64,000 bases of DNA from Streptomyces lateritius (GTDB lineage: Bacteria > Actinomycetota > Actinomycetes > Streptomycetales > Streptomycetaceae), in NCBI RefSeq assembly GCF_014649715.1, contig NZ_BMTO01000022.1, forward strand, positions 20,416 through 84,415. Reading direction: 5' to 3'. Made by a program: the position numbers and the translations under genes. Each line of letters starts with the position of its first letter. Position 1 is the stretch's first letter. The notes below the pieces were generated by a model. That model saw nothing but the letters and a program-made list of their open reading frames with translations, was not told the origin of the DNA and ran no database searches. This document shows positions 26,852-34,990 of this stretch, piece by piece.

Positions 26852-27550
26852 CTACCGGACGGCGATGCCCTTGAAGCCGGAGCCGAGTCCCCGCCGCTTG
26901 CCGCGTGAGGCGGCGCCAGGCCGGGCGGTGAGGGACGCGACCACCGCCTGGGCCGCCTGGGGGGTGAGGCAGGCGCTCACCTGCCCGGACGTCAGAACCC
27001 GTGCGTACGCGCCGGTGCAGTGGGTCCGGAGGGCGTCGGCGAGCGCGGCGGCCGCAGTCTCCGCCGGCCCAGCCCCCCAGCCGTCATGGTCCCCCTGCTG
27101 CACCTGCCGGGGGAGGGCGTCGTCTCGGCTGAGGAGCACAGCGAGGGCCTGCGCCTCGGGAGCGTCCAGCGGCACCGTGACCAGCACGGCCCCGAGCTGG
27201 TGAACGTGATTGCGGACCAAGCCATGAGCGGTGAGCGCCTGGCGCAGCGCCGCTCTTCTCCCGGCCGCAGCTGTGCCACCGACGGACTCGCTCGTCCCGG
27301 CTCCGGCCTGTTCGGCGCGCTCGACGATGGCGGCCGCCGCGACCGGCACGACGGAGAGGATCTCCGCGCACTCCGGATCGAGCTGGGCCAGGGCGCCGGC
27401 CAGGACCTCTAGGGCGGCGGCCACGTCCTCCACCGCGCCCGCGCCCGCGCTCCACCGCGACGGATCGGCGGCGTCGGCCAGCGTGCACGCCGCGACGACG
27501 GCCTCCTCCGCCAGCGCCTCCACCCTGCCCGGCCCGGTAGTCAGCTTCAT
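26852..27550 (-). CDS. Hypothetical Ala-rich protein, 232 aa
   Basis: I use the ATG at 27550 (MKLTTGPGRVEALAEEAVVA). The protein is alpha-helical and Ala-rich with no membrane segment. Segments such as ALRQALTAHGLVRNHVHQLG and GAYARVLTSGQVSACLTPQA suggest compact helical bundles. No recognised domain. It overlaps or abuts the broken DUF6207-like gene upstream. Confidence 0.55.
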   Translation of the reverse strand: MKLTTGPGRVEALAEEAVVAACTLADAADPSRWSAGAGAVEDVAAALEVLAGALAQLDPECAEILSVVPVAAAAIVERAEQAGAGTSESVGGTAAAGRRAALRQALTAHGLVRNHVHQLGAVLVTVPLDAPEAQALAVLLSRDDALPRQVQQGDHDGWGAGPAETAAAALADALRTHCTGAYARVLTSGQVSACLTPQAAQAVVASLTARPGAASRGKRRGLGSGFKGIAVR

Positions 27551-27559
27551 GTCCCGCCA

Positions 27560-27733
27560 TACGGGCCCGGACACCTGGCTCGCCGGGATCCCGACGCACC
27601 GGGCCGATGCCCGAGGTCGCCCAGCGCTCCTCCAGCGCGGTCATGACGGCCCGGACGGTGTCCTCGTCCCCGCCGGTGTGTCCAGCACAACCAGGCCGGG
27701 CTCCGCGATGTGCTGCTCGTCGATCGGCTTCAT
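27560..27733 (-). pseudogene. DUF6207-like gene with one frameshift
   Basis: ATG at 27733 opens MKPIDEQHIAEPGLVVLDT, the usual start of DUF6207-type Streptomyces proteins. A base is missing near 27677. The reading continues in another frame as GGDEDTVRAVMTALEERWAT, then SGIGPVRRDPGEPGVRARM. The two halves together are full length. Confidence 0.65.
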
Positions 27734-27839
27734 GACCCCTGCGACAACAGGAGGGAGGGGAGCGGTTCGCCGACGGTGGCGGCGCCACCCGTCCGGGGGA
27801 GCAGACCGCGGTTCTCGCTGTGACTGGTCGAGATAATTG

Positions 27840-28005
27840 ACTCCACCGACTTGCGCCCGCCGTCCAGCAGCAGGCCCCGCAGATAGACCTCGCCCCACCG
27901 GCGTTGATCCGCCCGCGCGAACGGCTCGAACATCTCCGCCGCGAAGTCCTCCAGATCACACCGGACCGCAGCCAACTCCCCACCAGCACACCCGGTCAAC
28001 GACAC
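27840..28005 (-). pseudogene. IS701-family transposase, N-terminal fragment
   Basis: From GTG 28005 the frame reads ELAAVRCDLEDFAAEMFEPF, then ARADQRRWGEVYLRGLLLDG and RKSVE, the standard opening of IS701-type transposases. The similarity stops after about 55 residues, where other DNA joins. Confidence 0.75.
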
Positions 28006-28227
28006 GACCGCTCAAGAAGGCACGCCACCACGGACGGCACATGACCAAGCACTACTAGCGACGCGACGAACGCACGAAGGCGTCAACGAAGTTCGTTGCA
28101 CAACCGCTCCCGCGCTTCCCGTGAGGACACACGGTGGGCGGGTTGATTCGGGCGGTCGGCTCCGTCGGCAGATGTGACCACCCGCCGATGGGCACCGGTC
28201 GCGAGAGGTCTCGCCGCTACCTCGGCA

Positions 28228-28854
28228 TCAGGGCTGTATCGGTGACGTGGACTGCCATGCGGGGCGGAGGAGCGCTGCCGCTTGCTCGCGTGCGTCGGCC
28301 AGCCAGGTGGCGCGTTCTTCGGGGAGCGAGCCGGTGACGGTGCGGAAGACGACCCTGCGTACGTCGGAGACTCCCACGTACGGCAGCACGCATGCCGCCC
28401 AGACACTCTGCAGTGGATCACCGAATTCGCTCTCCTCCCGGTCGGCGGGAGTATCGGAGGTGTTCAGCACGAGGGCTCGGCCGGCCTTCAGCAACCCGGC
28501 GGGTTCGCCCTCCGCCGTCTCCAGCTTGTACGCGACCCCCGGCGCCAGGACCCGCTGCACCCAACCCGTGAGGACAGCGGGCGGCATACCCCACCAGTTC
28601 GGGTGCACGAACACCATGGCGTCCAAAGTGGACAGCTCTTCCCGGTGCAGCGTCAGCTGCGCGTCGTGGGAGTGCCCTGCCGATTCGACCGTCCCCGTCT
28701 CGTCGGCGGAGAGCAGGGCCGGGAACCCTTCCGCGTAGAGGTCGTGCGTCACCACCTCGGCTCCTCCCTCACGCAGCTCTTCAACCACGGCGTCGAACAC
28801 GGCGTGGTTGAAGCTCCCCGGACGCGGGTGAGCAAGATAAACCGCTACGCGCAT
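28228..28854 (-). CDS. Flavodoxin-fold NAD(P)H (quinone) oxidoreductase
   Basis: ATG at 28854 with GGGGGA upstream; 208 aa. The N terminus reads RVAVYLAHPRPGSFNHAVFD, with the phosphate-binding PxxxSxN-like loop of KefF/MdaB-type reductases. FVHPNWWGMPPAVLTGWVQR, then VLAPGVAYK, is the family signature around the flavin and active site. It would carry FMN/FAD and reduce quinones or related electrophiles with NAD(P)H, a detoxification role. It stands alone; the SDR at 29024 is on the same strand but 170 bp away. Confidence 0.88.
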   Translation of the reverse strand: MRVAVYLAHPRPGSFNHAVFDAVVEELREGGAEVVTHDLYAEGFPALLSADETGTVESAGHSHDAQLTLHREELSTLDAMVFVHPNWWGMPPAVLTGWVQRVLAPGVAYKLETAEGEPAGLLKAGRALVLNTSDTPADREESEFGDPLQSVWAACVLPYVGVSDVRRVVFRTVTGSLPEERATWLADAREQAAALLRPAWQSTSPIQP

Positions 28855-29023
28855 GGTTCCCCCAGTCGACACAGACGACGTCGGCGCCCCGTCGGATGGG
28901 AGCCAGACACTAGAGCGCCACAAGGCGCCTACTCACCATTATCCGTATCCCCTTTGCCGACGAGGCCGGTGCGGAGACCACCTCGAACTGCCGACCAAGA
29001 TCGGCAAGTGTAAGGGCCCAACC

Positions 29024-29986
29024 TCAGGTACCGCTCGGCTGGATCATTCTCCGGCCCGCGGTGCTTCCGCCGTCCACGGTGACCGACGCACCCGTCATAT
29101 AGGGGAAGTCGTCGGACGCGAGCCCGAGCACTGCGCGCGCGATCTCCTCAGCCTCGGCCATCCGCTCGAGCCCATCGACGTTGAGCGGCCCCCATGCCTG
29201 TTTGTACTTGGTCCATTCCGCATCCGGGATTCCCGGCGGGCGGACGAAGGGGGTGTCGGTGGTGCCGGGCAGCAGGGCGTTGATCCTGATTCCCTTGGGT
29301 CCGTACGCGAGCGCTGCGGATTTCACCATGCCCTGCACCGCCCGCTTGCTCGCGGTGTAGGCGGCGCCGTTCGGCCGCGCCTGTTCGGCTGCTGACGACG
29401 AGGTGCAGATGATGACGCCGCGCTGCGCCCTGAGCATGTGCGGGATCTCGTACTTGATCGCGAGGAACACGCCTCGGGCGTTGGTGGCCTGGACGTCGTC
29501 CCACTCCTCGACGCTCATCTCATGGGGTAGTTTGCCGCTGCCGATGCCGGCGTTGTTGAAGGCCACGTCGATGCCGCCGTAACGGCTCGCGACCCGGTCC
29601 ACGAAGCTCTGTACCTGGGCGGCTATCCGGACGTCGGCCTGGATGTACGTGGCTTCGCCGCCCGCGTCCCGTATCTCGCGTTCCACCTGGCGCCCCAAGT
29701 CGGCTCGCCTGCCGCAGAAGCCGACATGGGCACCCTCCCCGGCGAACGCCTTCGCCGCCGCCCTGCCGATACCCGATGTGGCACCCGTGATGAGGACCGA
29801 CTTTCCCTGGAAGCGGCCGGCCTTGGTGCGGGACCTGGACTGGGCGCCGACGGCATGGGCGGTGGTGCCGGAGGCCGCGCTCGCCAGGGCCAGGGCGGCA
29901 GCACCACCGAGGAGGGGCCGCCGCCCCATGCCCGCAGGACCCGCACTCTCGTTGGTACTTGTGTCAGTGTTCGCATTCGCATCCAT
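29024..29986 (-). CDS. Short-chain dehydrogenase/reductase with Tat-type leader
   Basis: ATG at 29986; 320 aa. The N-terminal 55 residues hold GMGRRPLLGGAAALALASAA, a twin-arginine-like leader, unusual for an SDR. A classical SDR follows: cofactor motif TGATSGIGRAAAKAF, NNAG, and the catalytic Ser in ICTSSS with Tyr and Lys in YTASK. The end reads VTVDGG. It would oxidise or reduce an alcohol/ketone with NAD(P). If exported, it must fold with cofactor first, consistent with Tat. It is divergent from the histidine kinase at 30119, sharing a 132-bp promoter region. Confidence 0.88.
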   Translation of the reverse strand: MDANANTDTSTNESAGPAGMGRRPLLGGAAALALASAASGTTAHAVGAQSRSRTKAGRFQGKSVLITGATSGIGRAAAKAFAGEGAHVGFCGRRADLGRQVEREIRDAGGEATYIQADVRIAAQVQSFVDRVASRYGGIDVAFNNAGIGSGKLPHEMSVEEWDDVQATNARGVFLAIKYEIPHMLRAQRGVIICTSSSAAEQARPNGAAYTASKRAVQGMVKSAALAYGPKGIRINALLPGTTDTPFVRPPGIPDAEWTKYKQAWGPLNVDGLERMAEAEEIARAVLGLASDDFPYMTGASVTVDGGSTAGRRMIQPSGT

Positions 29987-30118
29987 GACGACCACACTGG
30001 CAGCCCGCTCCGGGCACACGACTCCGTCCTCGGGCCGGACATCGCGGCCGGCAGGAGGAGTCGCCCTCCTCCCATGGAAGGACCCCAGGCGCACAGGCGC
30101 CCGTCTATCGTGGGCCGC

Positions 30119-31429
30119 GTGAACCGATCTTGGATCGAGCTTGCGTTCGACAGGAGATTCGCCGTCATACGGGTCTTTGCGCTCGCCGGCATCCTGATCG
30201 GCGACTTCCTGCTGCTGCAGCGGCCGTCCGGAGCACAGGACTGGGGCTTTGCCGCAGCCGGACTCGTGGTGTGCCTGGCCGCAGGTAAGTGGGCGTTCGG
30301 CGCGCTCCTGGCGCAGTCGCTCCTGCTCGTCGCCGCACACGCGCTGGGCGTGAGCACCGTTTCTTCGTTGAAGGTGCTGGCCGCCGTGACTCTCTTCGAG
30401 CTGGCGGTTCGGCAGTCCGGGCGCCGCCTGGCCGCCGGGGCGGCGGTACTGGCGCTTGCCGTCGCCTTCAACCGTCTTGAGGATCTGCCCGGCGAGCTTC
30501 TTCCGGTGCTCTACAAGATGGGCATCGTCGCAGGCTTGCCACTGCTCCTGGGCGCGTACGTGCGCGTGACCCGCGACGCCGCGGTTCACGCCCGTCAGCG
30601 GACAGAGCAGCAGGAACTTCGTGCCGAACAGAAGCTGCTGGCCGCCCGGGCAGCGGAGCGCACCACCATCGCACGCGAGTTGCACGACCTCGTGGCCCAC
30701 CACGTCTCCTCCATGGTGCTGCGCGTTGGTGTCGCCCGGCATGTCACCAGCACCACCGATCCTCGGATCACCGACGTCCTCGACGACCTGCACTCCAGCG
30801 CCGGCGCGGCACTGACTGATCTGCGGCACCTGGTGGCTGTACTGCGTGCCCCGGACCGTACCGGTCCCGACACCGGTTCCCTGGTCTCGTCCGGGGCCCT
30901 GCCGGCGGCATTGGAGTCGGTGGCGGAACACAGCCGCCAGACCGGCCTGGCCGTAACCGCTTCCGTGGATCCCCGTCTCGTACGACTCGACGCGGTACGT
31001 GCGCTCGCGGTCCTCCGCCTGGCCCAGGAGGGCTTGGCCAACGCGGCCAAGCACGCTGGGCCCGGCGCACACGCCGAGCTGACCGTGCGGGTTACCGATG
31101 ACGCCATACACGTGACGATCCACGACGACGGAGCCGGAAGAACCCGGCCGCCAGCCCCGGGCCCACCCGGACACGGCTTGATCGGCATGCGCGAACGCGT
31201 GGACCTGCTCGGCGGCCGACTGGATGCGGGTCCCGCAGCTCGAGGCTGGCGACTTACTGCCGAACTGCCCGCCCCCGCACCCGACATGGAGCCCAGCTGT
31301 GATCCGCATCCTCGTCGTCGACGACCAGCAGCTCGTCCGCATGGGGCTGCGCATGCTCTTCGAGCAGGCACAGGACATCGAGATCCAGGGCGAGGCGGAC
31401 AACGGAGCGGAGGCAGTACGACTGGCTGA
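30119..31429 (+). CDS. NarL-type sensor histidine kinase
   Basis: The GTG at 30119 opens NRSWIELAFDRRFAVIRV; 436 aa as the frame runs. Four to five membrane segments cover about residues 17-150. The HisKA_3 dimerisation box reads RTTIARELHDLVAHHVSSMV with the phosphorylated His. The ATPase domain has LRLAQEGLANAAKHAGPGAH and HDDGAG, then PGHGLIGMRERVDLLGG. The frame overlaps the response regulator gene by 131 bp, which is abnormal: in this family the kinase usually ends at a GTGA/ATGA overlap. A TGA sits at exactly that place (31300-31302) but in another frame. A late indel may have added about 43 residues (after LTAELPAPAPDMEP). Confidence 0.85.
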   Translation: MNRSWIELAFDRRFAVIRVFALAGILIGDFLLLQRPSGAQDWGFAAAGLVVCLAAGKWAFGALLAQSLLLVAAHALGVSTVSSLKVLAAVTLFELAVRQSGRRLAAGAAVLALAVAFNRLEDLPGELLPVLYKMGIVAGLPLLLGAYVRVTRDAAVHARQRTEQQELRAEQKLLAARAAERTTIARELHDLVAHHVSSMVLRVGVARHVTSTTDPRITDVLDDLHSSAGAALTDLRHLVAVLRAPDRTGPDTGSLVSSGALPAALESVAEHSRQTGLAVTASVDPRLVRLDAVRALAVLRLAQEGLANAAKHAGPGAHAELTVRVTDDAIHVTIHDDGAGRTRPPAPGPPGHGLIGMRERVDLLGGRLDAGPAARGWRLTAELPAPAPDMEPSCDPHPRRRRPAARPHGAAHALRAGTGHRDPGRGGQRSGGSTTG

Positions 31430-31955
31430 ACGTCTCACTCCCGACGTCATCCTCATGGACCTGAGAATGCCCGGCGTGGACGGCATCACGGCCACCCGCC
31501 GCATCCTGGCGGCGCGCCCTGCCATCCGTATCGTCGCCCTCACCACGTTCGACGACGACGACCACTTGTATCCGGTGCTCGCGGCCGGAGCCTGCGGTTT
31601 CCTCGTCAAGGACACCCCACCGGCCGAACTCCTGGACGCCGTACGCCGGACCGCCAACGGAGAGGCCCCCTTCAGCAGGGACATCCTTAACCGCCTCGTC
31701 GCCCAGGCCCTCCATGCCCGTTCCACCTCTTCCGACACCCCTAGGGACCTCCCGATACCGGGCATCACCCCGCGCGAGCGGGAGGTACTCGGCCTGCTCG
31801 GCGGGGGCCTGTCCAACAAGGAGATCGCCGACCGGCTGCATCTTGGGGTCACCACGGTGAAGACGCACGTGGCGAACCTGATGGCGAAGACGGGCCGAGA
31901 CAACCGCATCCGTCTCGCCGTTCTCGCTGTCCTCACCGGCATCACTCCGGACTGA
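31299..31955 (+). CDS. NarL/FixJ-type response regulator
   Basis: GTG at 31299; 218 aa. Receiver domain: IRILVVDDQQLVRMGLRMLF with acidic Asp pair, phosphorylated Asp in VILMDLRMPGVDG, Thr in ALTTFDDDD and Lys in FLVKDTPP. Output HTH: LTPREREVLGLL-like ITPREREVLGLLGGGLSNKE, then IADRLHLGVTTVKTHVANLM. It is the partner of the overlapping kinase. Targets unknown; the divergent SDR gene is a reasonable candidate. Confidence 0.93.
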   Translation: MIRILVVDDQQLVRMGLRMLFEQAQDIEIQGEADNGAEAVRLAERLTPDVILMDLRMPGVDGITATRRILAARPAIRIVALTTFDDDDHLYPVLAAGACGFLVKDTPPAELLDAVRRTANGEAPFSRDILNRLVAQALHARSTSSDTPRDLPIPGITPREREVLGLLGGGLSNKEIADRLHLGVTTVKTHVANLMAKTGRDNRIRLAVLAVLTGITPD

Positions 31956-32148
31956 CCCGCCCCTGCTCCGAGAGAGCCGCCACGCTGAGACGGCGCAGCG
32001 CTGCTCGGCCACATCACGCACCTGTCTGCGCCATCGAGGGCCAGAGCTGCGCGGGCGGTGCGCGGACTGCACAGGCACACTCCGCCAGCGGCTGGTCACG
32101 AGGGGGTTGGGCAGCGTTGATGTCGGTGGTGGCCAGTACGCTCCGGGA

Positions 32149-32559
32149 ATGCGAGTTTCAGGAACGTTCAAGGTCGTCGACTTCACGCCCGCCTCGGTGC
32201 CGAGCCCGGCGATTGAGACCGCGGTGCCTGTCGGGGTCGCCACGATGGACAAGCGGTTCGAGGGCGAGGTTGTCGGGCGCGCGACCACGTTGTTCACCTC
32301 CGCGTTCGACCAGCCCACCAATACGGGCACCTATGTCGCCATGGAGTCGTTTGAGGGGGTGCTCCATGGGCGGGCGGGGGCCTTCAACTTCGCGCACTCC
32401 GCCACGATGTCGGGTGGAGAACGGCAAGGCGGCTTCTTCGTCATCATCGTTCCGGGCAGCGGAACGGGTGAGCTGGCCGGGATTACAGGGACCGGGGGCA
32501 TCGCGATCGACTCTGACGGCACGCATCGGATCTGGTTCGATTACGACCTCGGCCAGTAG
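32149..32559 (+). CDS. DUF3224 protein
   Basis: ATG at 32149 (MRVSGTFKVVDFTPASVPSP); 136 aa. The pattern G.F.V..F.P, ATMDKRFEGEVVGRATTLFT, ESFEGVLHGRAGAFNFAHSA and VPGSGTGELAGITGTGGIAI is that of DUF3224, a small beta-barrel (allene-oxide-cyclase-like) family. No signal peptide. Function unknown. An IS5 tail follows ten bases after the stop. Confidence 0.88.
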   Translation: MRVSGTFKVVDFTPASVPSPAIETAVPVGVATMDKRFEGEVVGRATTLFTSAFDQPTNTGTYVAMESFEGVLHGRAGAFNFAHSATMSGGERQGGFFVIIVPGSGTGELAGITGTGGIAIDSDGTHRIWFDYDLGQ

Positions 32560-32568
32560 CTCAGCAGG

Positions 32569-32622
32569 TCACAGGCGGAGCCACAGCCGGATCGCCGCGA
32601 CCGTGACGGTGCGGATCCGGTG
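32569..32622 (-). pseudogene. IS5-family transposase tail (about 15 codons)
   Basis: The minus strand reads RTVTVAAIRLWLRL then stop. It matches the last residues of the IS5 remnant at 19960-20267. Nothing else of the transposase is left. Confidence 0.5.
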
Positions 32623-32837
32623 GCCGCCGCCGTCGGGGATGTTGCCCAGCTTCCGCCGCTCCGGCCAGCTCTCCGACGGCCATGCCTGCCTGGTGTCGGC
32701 GTACACGTGAACGTGCACAGCCGAGTACGGATGGACGTGCCCAGCCTCGGGCATGGCCGGGCGTCTTCTTGACCTGAAGCAGGATTGAGGTTCTAGCGTG
32801 TCGCCCACTCGATCATCTAGCGACGGGAGACACGCTC

Positions 32838-33671
32838 GTGATCCTCGTGACCGGAGCCACTGGAAACATAGGCAGTGCCCTGCTGAAGGAGCTGCACGCA
32901 CGCGGTGTCGGGCCGCTGAGAGGGCTCACCCGTGACGCCGCACGAGCCGTCTTCCCCCAAGGGGTCGAGGTCGTGGAGGGCGACTTCGCAGATCCGGCGT
33001 CGTTGAAGCCCGCGCTGAAGGGGGTGCGCTCGCTGTTTCTTGTGTCGCGTCTGGGCTCGGACGCCGACATCCTCGAAGCCGCCCGGCAGGCGGGAGTGGA
33101 ACACGTCGTGCTGGTGTCGTCCATAACCGTCCAGACCCACCCGCACCTCGGCCCCGCCGACGAGAACCTGGCGGTGGAGCAACTGCTCAAGGAAACCGGC
33201 ATGGCCTGGACGATCCTGCGGCCGACGCAGTTCGCGTCGAACGCCCTGATGTGGGCTGCGTCCATCCGCGGCCGCGAGACCGTCCGCGCGCCGTACGCCG
33301 AGACCGCGCTACCGACCATCCACCCCGCGGACATCGCATCGGTGGCACGGGTGGCACTGACCGAGCCCGGCCACCACAAACGCACGTATGTCTTGACCGG
33401 GCCAGAGCCGATAACCGCCCGACAGCAGGTCGAGGCCATCGCGGCAGTACTGGGTCGGGAGGTGCCCTTCGCCGAGATCAGCCGTCGGCAGGCCCACGCG
33501 CAGATGGTCGCGGTCTTCGGGGCCGAGGCCGCGGACGCGGTGCTCGACGTCACTGGTGGAGACGTGAACCCCGAGCTGCTGATGGTGCGCGACACGGTTT
33601 CTCAGGTCACCGGAACGCCGGCTCGCCCGTTCCGGCAGTGGGCTTCGGAGAACGCCGGCGCCTTCCGTTGA
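32838..33671 (+). CDS. NmrA-like NAD(P)-binding protein
   Basis: GTG at 32838 (ILVTGATGNIGSALLKELHA) with GGGAG upstream; 277 aa. It has a Rossmann motif TGATGNIG, no classical YxxxK pair, and the NmrA/atypical SDR features VVLVSSITVQTHPHLGPADE and WTILRPTQFASNALMW. Family members are quinone reductases or redox sensors. It stands alone; an IS21-type remnant starts right at its stop codon. Confidence 0.85.
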   Translation: MILVTGATGNIGSALLKELHARGVGPLRGLTRDAARAVFPQGVEVVEGDFADPASLKPALKGVRSLFLVSRLGSDADILEAARQAGVEHVVLVSSITVQTHPHLGPADENLAVEQLLKETGMAWTILRPTQFASNALMWAASIRGRETVRAPYAETALPTIHPADIASVARVALTEPGHHKRTYVLTGPEPITARQQVEAIAAVLGREVPFAEISRRQAHAQMVAVFGAEAADAVLDVTGGDVNPELLMVRDTVSQVTGTPARPFRQWASENAGAFR

Positions 33672-33833
33672 CGACATCCTCGATCACTGCCTGGTGATCC
33701 TGCTGGTCAAGCCCGGTGCGTTCGCCGGGGCGGCCGCGCTGGCGCAGGCCCGCGCGCAAGGGGTCTTCAGCAAGACGCACGAGGTGTTCTGGGCGGCGGC
33801 GAAGGCCGAGTGCGGTGACCGCGAGGACACCTA
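33672..33833 (+). pseudogene. IS21-type transposase (IstA) remnant, left part
   Basis: The frame reads DILDHCLVILLVKPGAFAGA, then ALAQARAQGVFSKTHEVFWA. This is the late part of IstA proteins (usually LVRKPGAF.GA.AL..AR). It is cut at CTAG 33831-33834 by the compound IS630 element and resumes at 36126 (LIEVLLLHWTLPAEAVVAGM). The N-terminal 350 or so residues are absent. Confidence 0.65.
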
Positions 33834-33901
33834 GTGTCCTGCGCCGGGAGTTCGTTTAATAAGTAGGCTGCTTCTACTTCGAACTCCGGCGCAGGACGCT
33901 A
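33832..33901. repeat. 70-bp inverted-repeat mini-element made of two IS630 ends
   Basis: TAGTGTCCTGCGCCGGGAG continues to TTCG (33832-33854). It pairs with CGAACTCCGGCGCAGGACGC and TA (33880-33901), one bulged base aside, around a 25-base AT-rich loop. Its size and structure are those of a MITE-like solo pair of ends. The MerR stop codon lies in the right arm. Confidence 0.7.
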
Positions 33902-34312
33902 ACTCATCCGGTCGACAACCTCGCAGAGCTTGCCGGCAGAGGTGATCTCCGCCAGGTAGCCGCGCAGTGCGGCCACTCGACGCTCAGCCTCGTCCATCAA
34001 TTCGCAAGCGATCTCGGCCCAGTCGTCAGGCTGGGGATCAGGGGACAAGTTGGCGAGCAGTTCTGCGATCTCGCGAACGGTCAAGCCGACACCCTGGGCC
34101 AACTTGGCCACCTTGATCCGACACGCCGCCGACTGATCAAAAACCCGGTGGTTGACGCTGGTTCGTTCTGCCTCGATCACGCCGTACCGCTCATAGAAGC
34201 GCACTGCCGAAGTGGCAACTCCTGACTCCCGAGCGACGTCGCCAACAGTCAAGCCAGCTTCGCGTGGACCAGCGGTCGGCGGCGCATCAGTCAGATTCCT
34301 GGTGTCTGTCAT
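33899..34312 (-). CDS. MerR-family transcriptional regulator
   Basis: ATG at 34312; 137 aa. The N terminus is a winged MerR HTH: GLTVGDVARESGVATSAVRF, then YERYGVIEAERTSVNHRVFD. A long dimerisation helix follows (LAQGVGLTVREIAELLANLS). The C-terminal part holds two Cys (EIACELMDEAE, GKLCEVVDRMS) but no SoxR-type four-Cys iron-sulphur motif and no classical metal site. It is divergent from the gene at 34376. The stop codon falls in the transposon end repeat. Confidence 0.85.
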   Translation of the reverse strand: MTDTRNLTDAPPTAGPREAGLTVGDVARESGVATSAVRFYERYGVIEAERTSVNHRVFDQSAACRIKVAKLAQGVGLTVREIAELLANLSPDPQPDDWAEIACELMDEAERRVAALRGYLAEITSAGKLCEVVDRMS

Positions 34313-34343
34313 GACAGCACTCTCCCACCACCGAGGCCTTGCC

Positions 34344-34359
34344 TTCAACAAATGTTTAA
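34344..34359. promoter_or_regulatory. Candidate MerR operator
   Basis: TTCAACAAATGTTTAA is a palindrome (TT.AACA-AA-TGTT.AA) in the 63-bp space between the divergent MerR and monooxygenase-like genes. MerR proteins typically bind such a site inside a stretched promoter. Confidence 0.5.
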
Positions 34360-34375
34360 CATCCAGAATGGAAGC

Positions 34376-34990
34376 ATGACCGATCAGCAGAACCAAGCCC
34401 GAGCGATGCGGCCAACACACGTTGCCACTCACCATGATGATGCCAAAGCCCGAATTGACAGCTGGTGGCGGTTGCCCACGGCAGCAGAGGCGAAAAAATC
34501 CGCTCGCGGCGCACTGGAGGCGATGCCCTGGTCTGACGGGCTGATCCAGTTCTCGGTTCTTCACTCGCCGGCAGAACCGACGCTGTTCCTCCAATCGCTA
34601 TGGACCACCGCCGCCGCACGCGACCACTACGTTCACCACGTCGCGTCGATCCCTCGCGCGGCGATCGACGACCGGGTCCCCGATATCGAGCGGGATCGGT
34701 CGCTGACCGAGATTGTCGCTGTTGTTGCGCACGTCGACGCGGTCGCCGAGAAGTGGATAACACGGCGGCTTCCCGCCACGGACGACGCGGACGTCCAAGC
34801 GCTGGTGAAACAGCAGACAGCCCGGCTGCGCGGCGAAAAAACGCCGGGTCTGGTCCGCGCCACGCTCGGAGTCGGCCGCGACGAGGACGGAAATCCGATC
34901 GAGGTCATCGTCATCGAAGAATGGTCTGACTCGACTCACTCGGACGTTCTTGCTTATGAGCCGTTCGGCGCCATCGCTCCGACGATCTAG
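34376..34990 (+). CDS. Antibiotic-biosynthesis-monooxygenase-like dimeric alpha/beta-barrel protein
   Basis: ATG at 34376; 204 aa. Two similar halves carry the ABM-like pattern: IQFSVLHSPAEPTLFLQSLW, then TTAAARDHYVHHVASIP, and a second strand-rich part, VRATLGVGRDEDGNPIEVIV. The fold suggests a cofactor-free monooxygenase or heme/quinone-handling protein, but the match is by pattern only. It is paired with the divergent MerR gene and both are bracketed by IS630 ends. Its stop TAG (34988-34990) is the CTAG of the IS630 left end and is shared, on the other strand, with the transposase stop. Confidence 0.55.
   Translation: MTDQQNQARAMRPTHVATHHDDAKARIDSWWRLPTAAEAKKSARGALEAMPWSDGLIQFSVLHSPAEPTLFLQSLWTTAAARDHYVHHVASIPRAAIDDRVPDIERDRSLTEIVAVVAHVDAVAEKWITRRLPATDDADVQALVKQQTARLRGEKTPGLVRATLGVGRDEDGNPIEVIVIEEWSDSTHSDVLAYEPFGAIAPTI

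Noticed and set aside
29987..32080. Long N-terminal extension of the SDR frame to 1018 codons
   Set aside because: It runs antisense through the complete histidine kinase and response regulator; the SDR proper starts at 29986 with a Tat-like leader.
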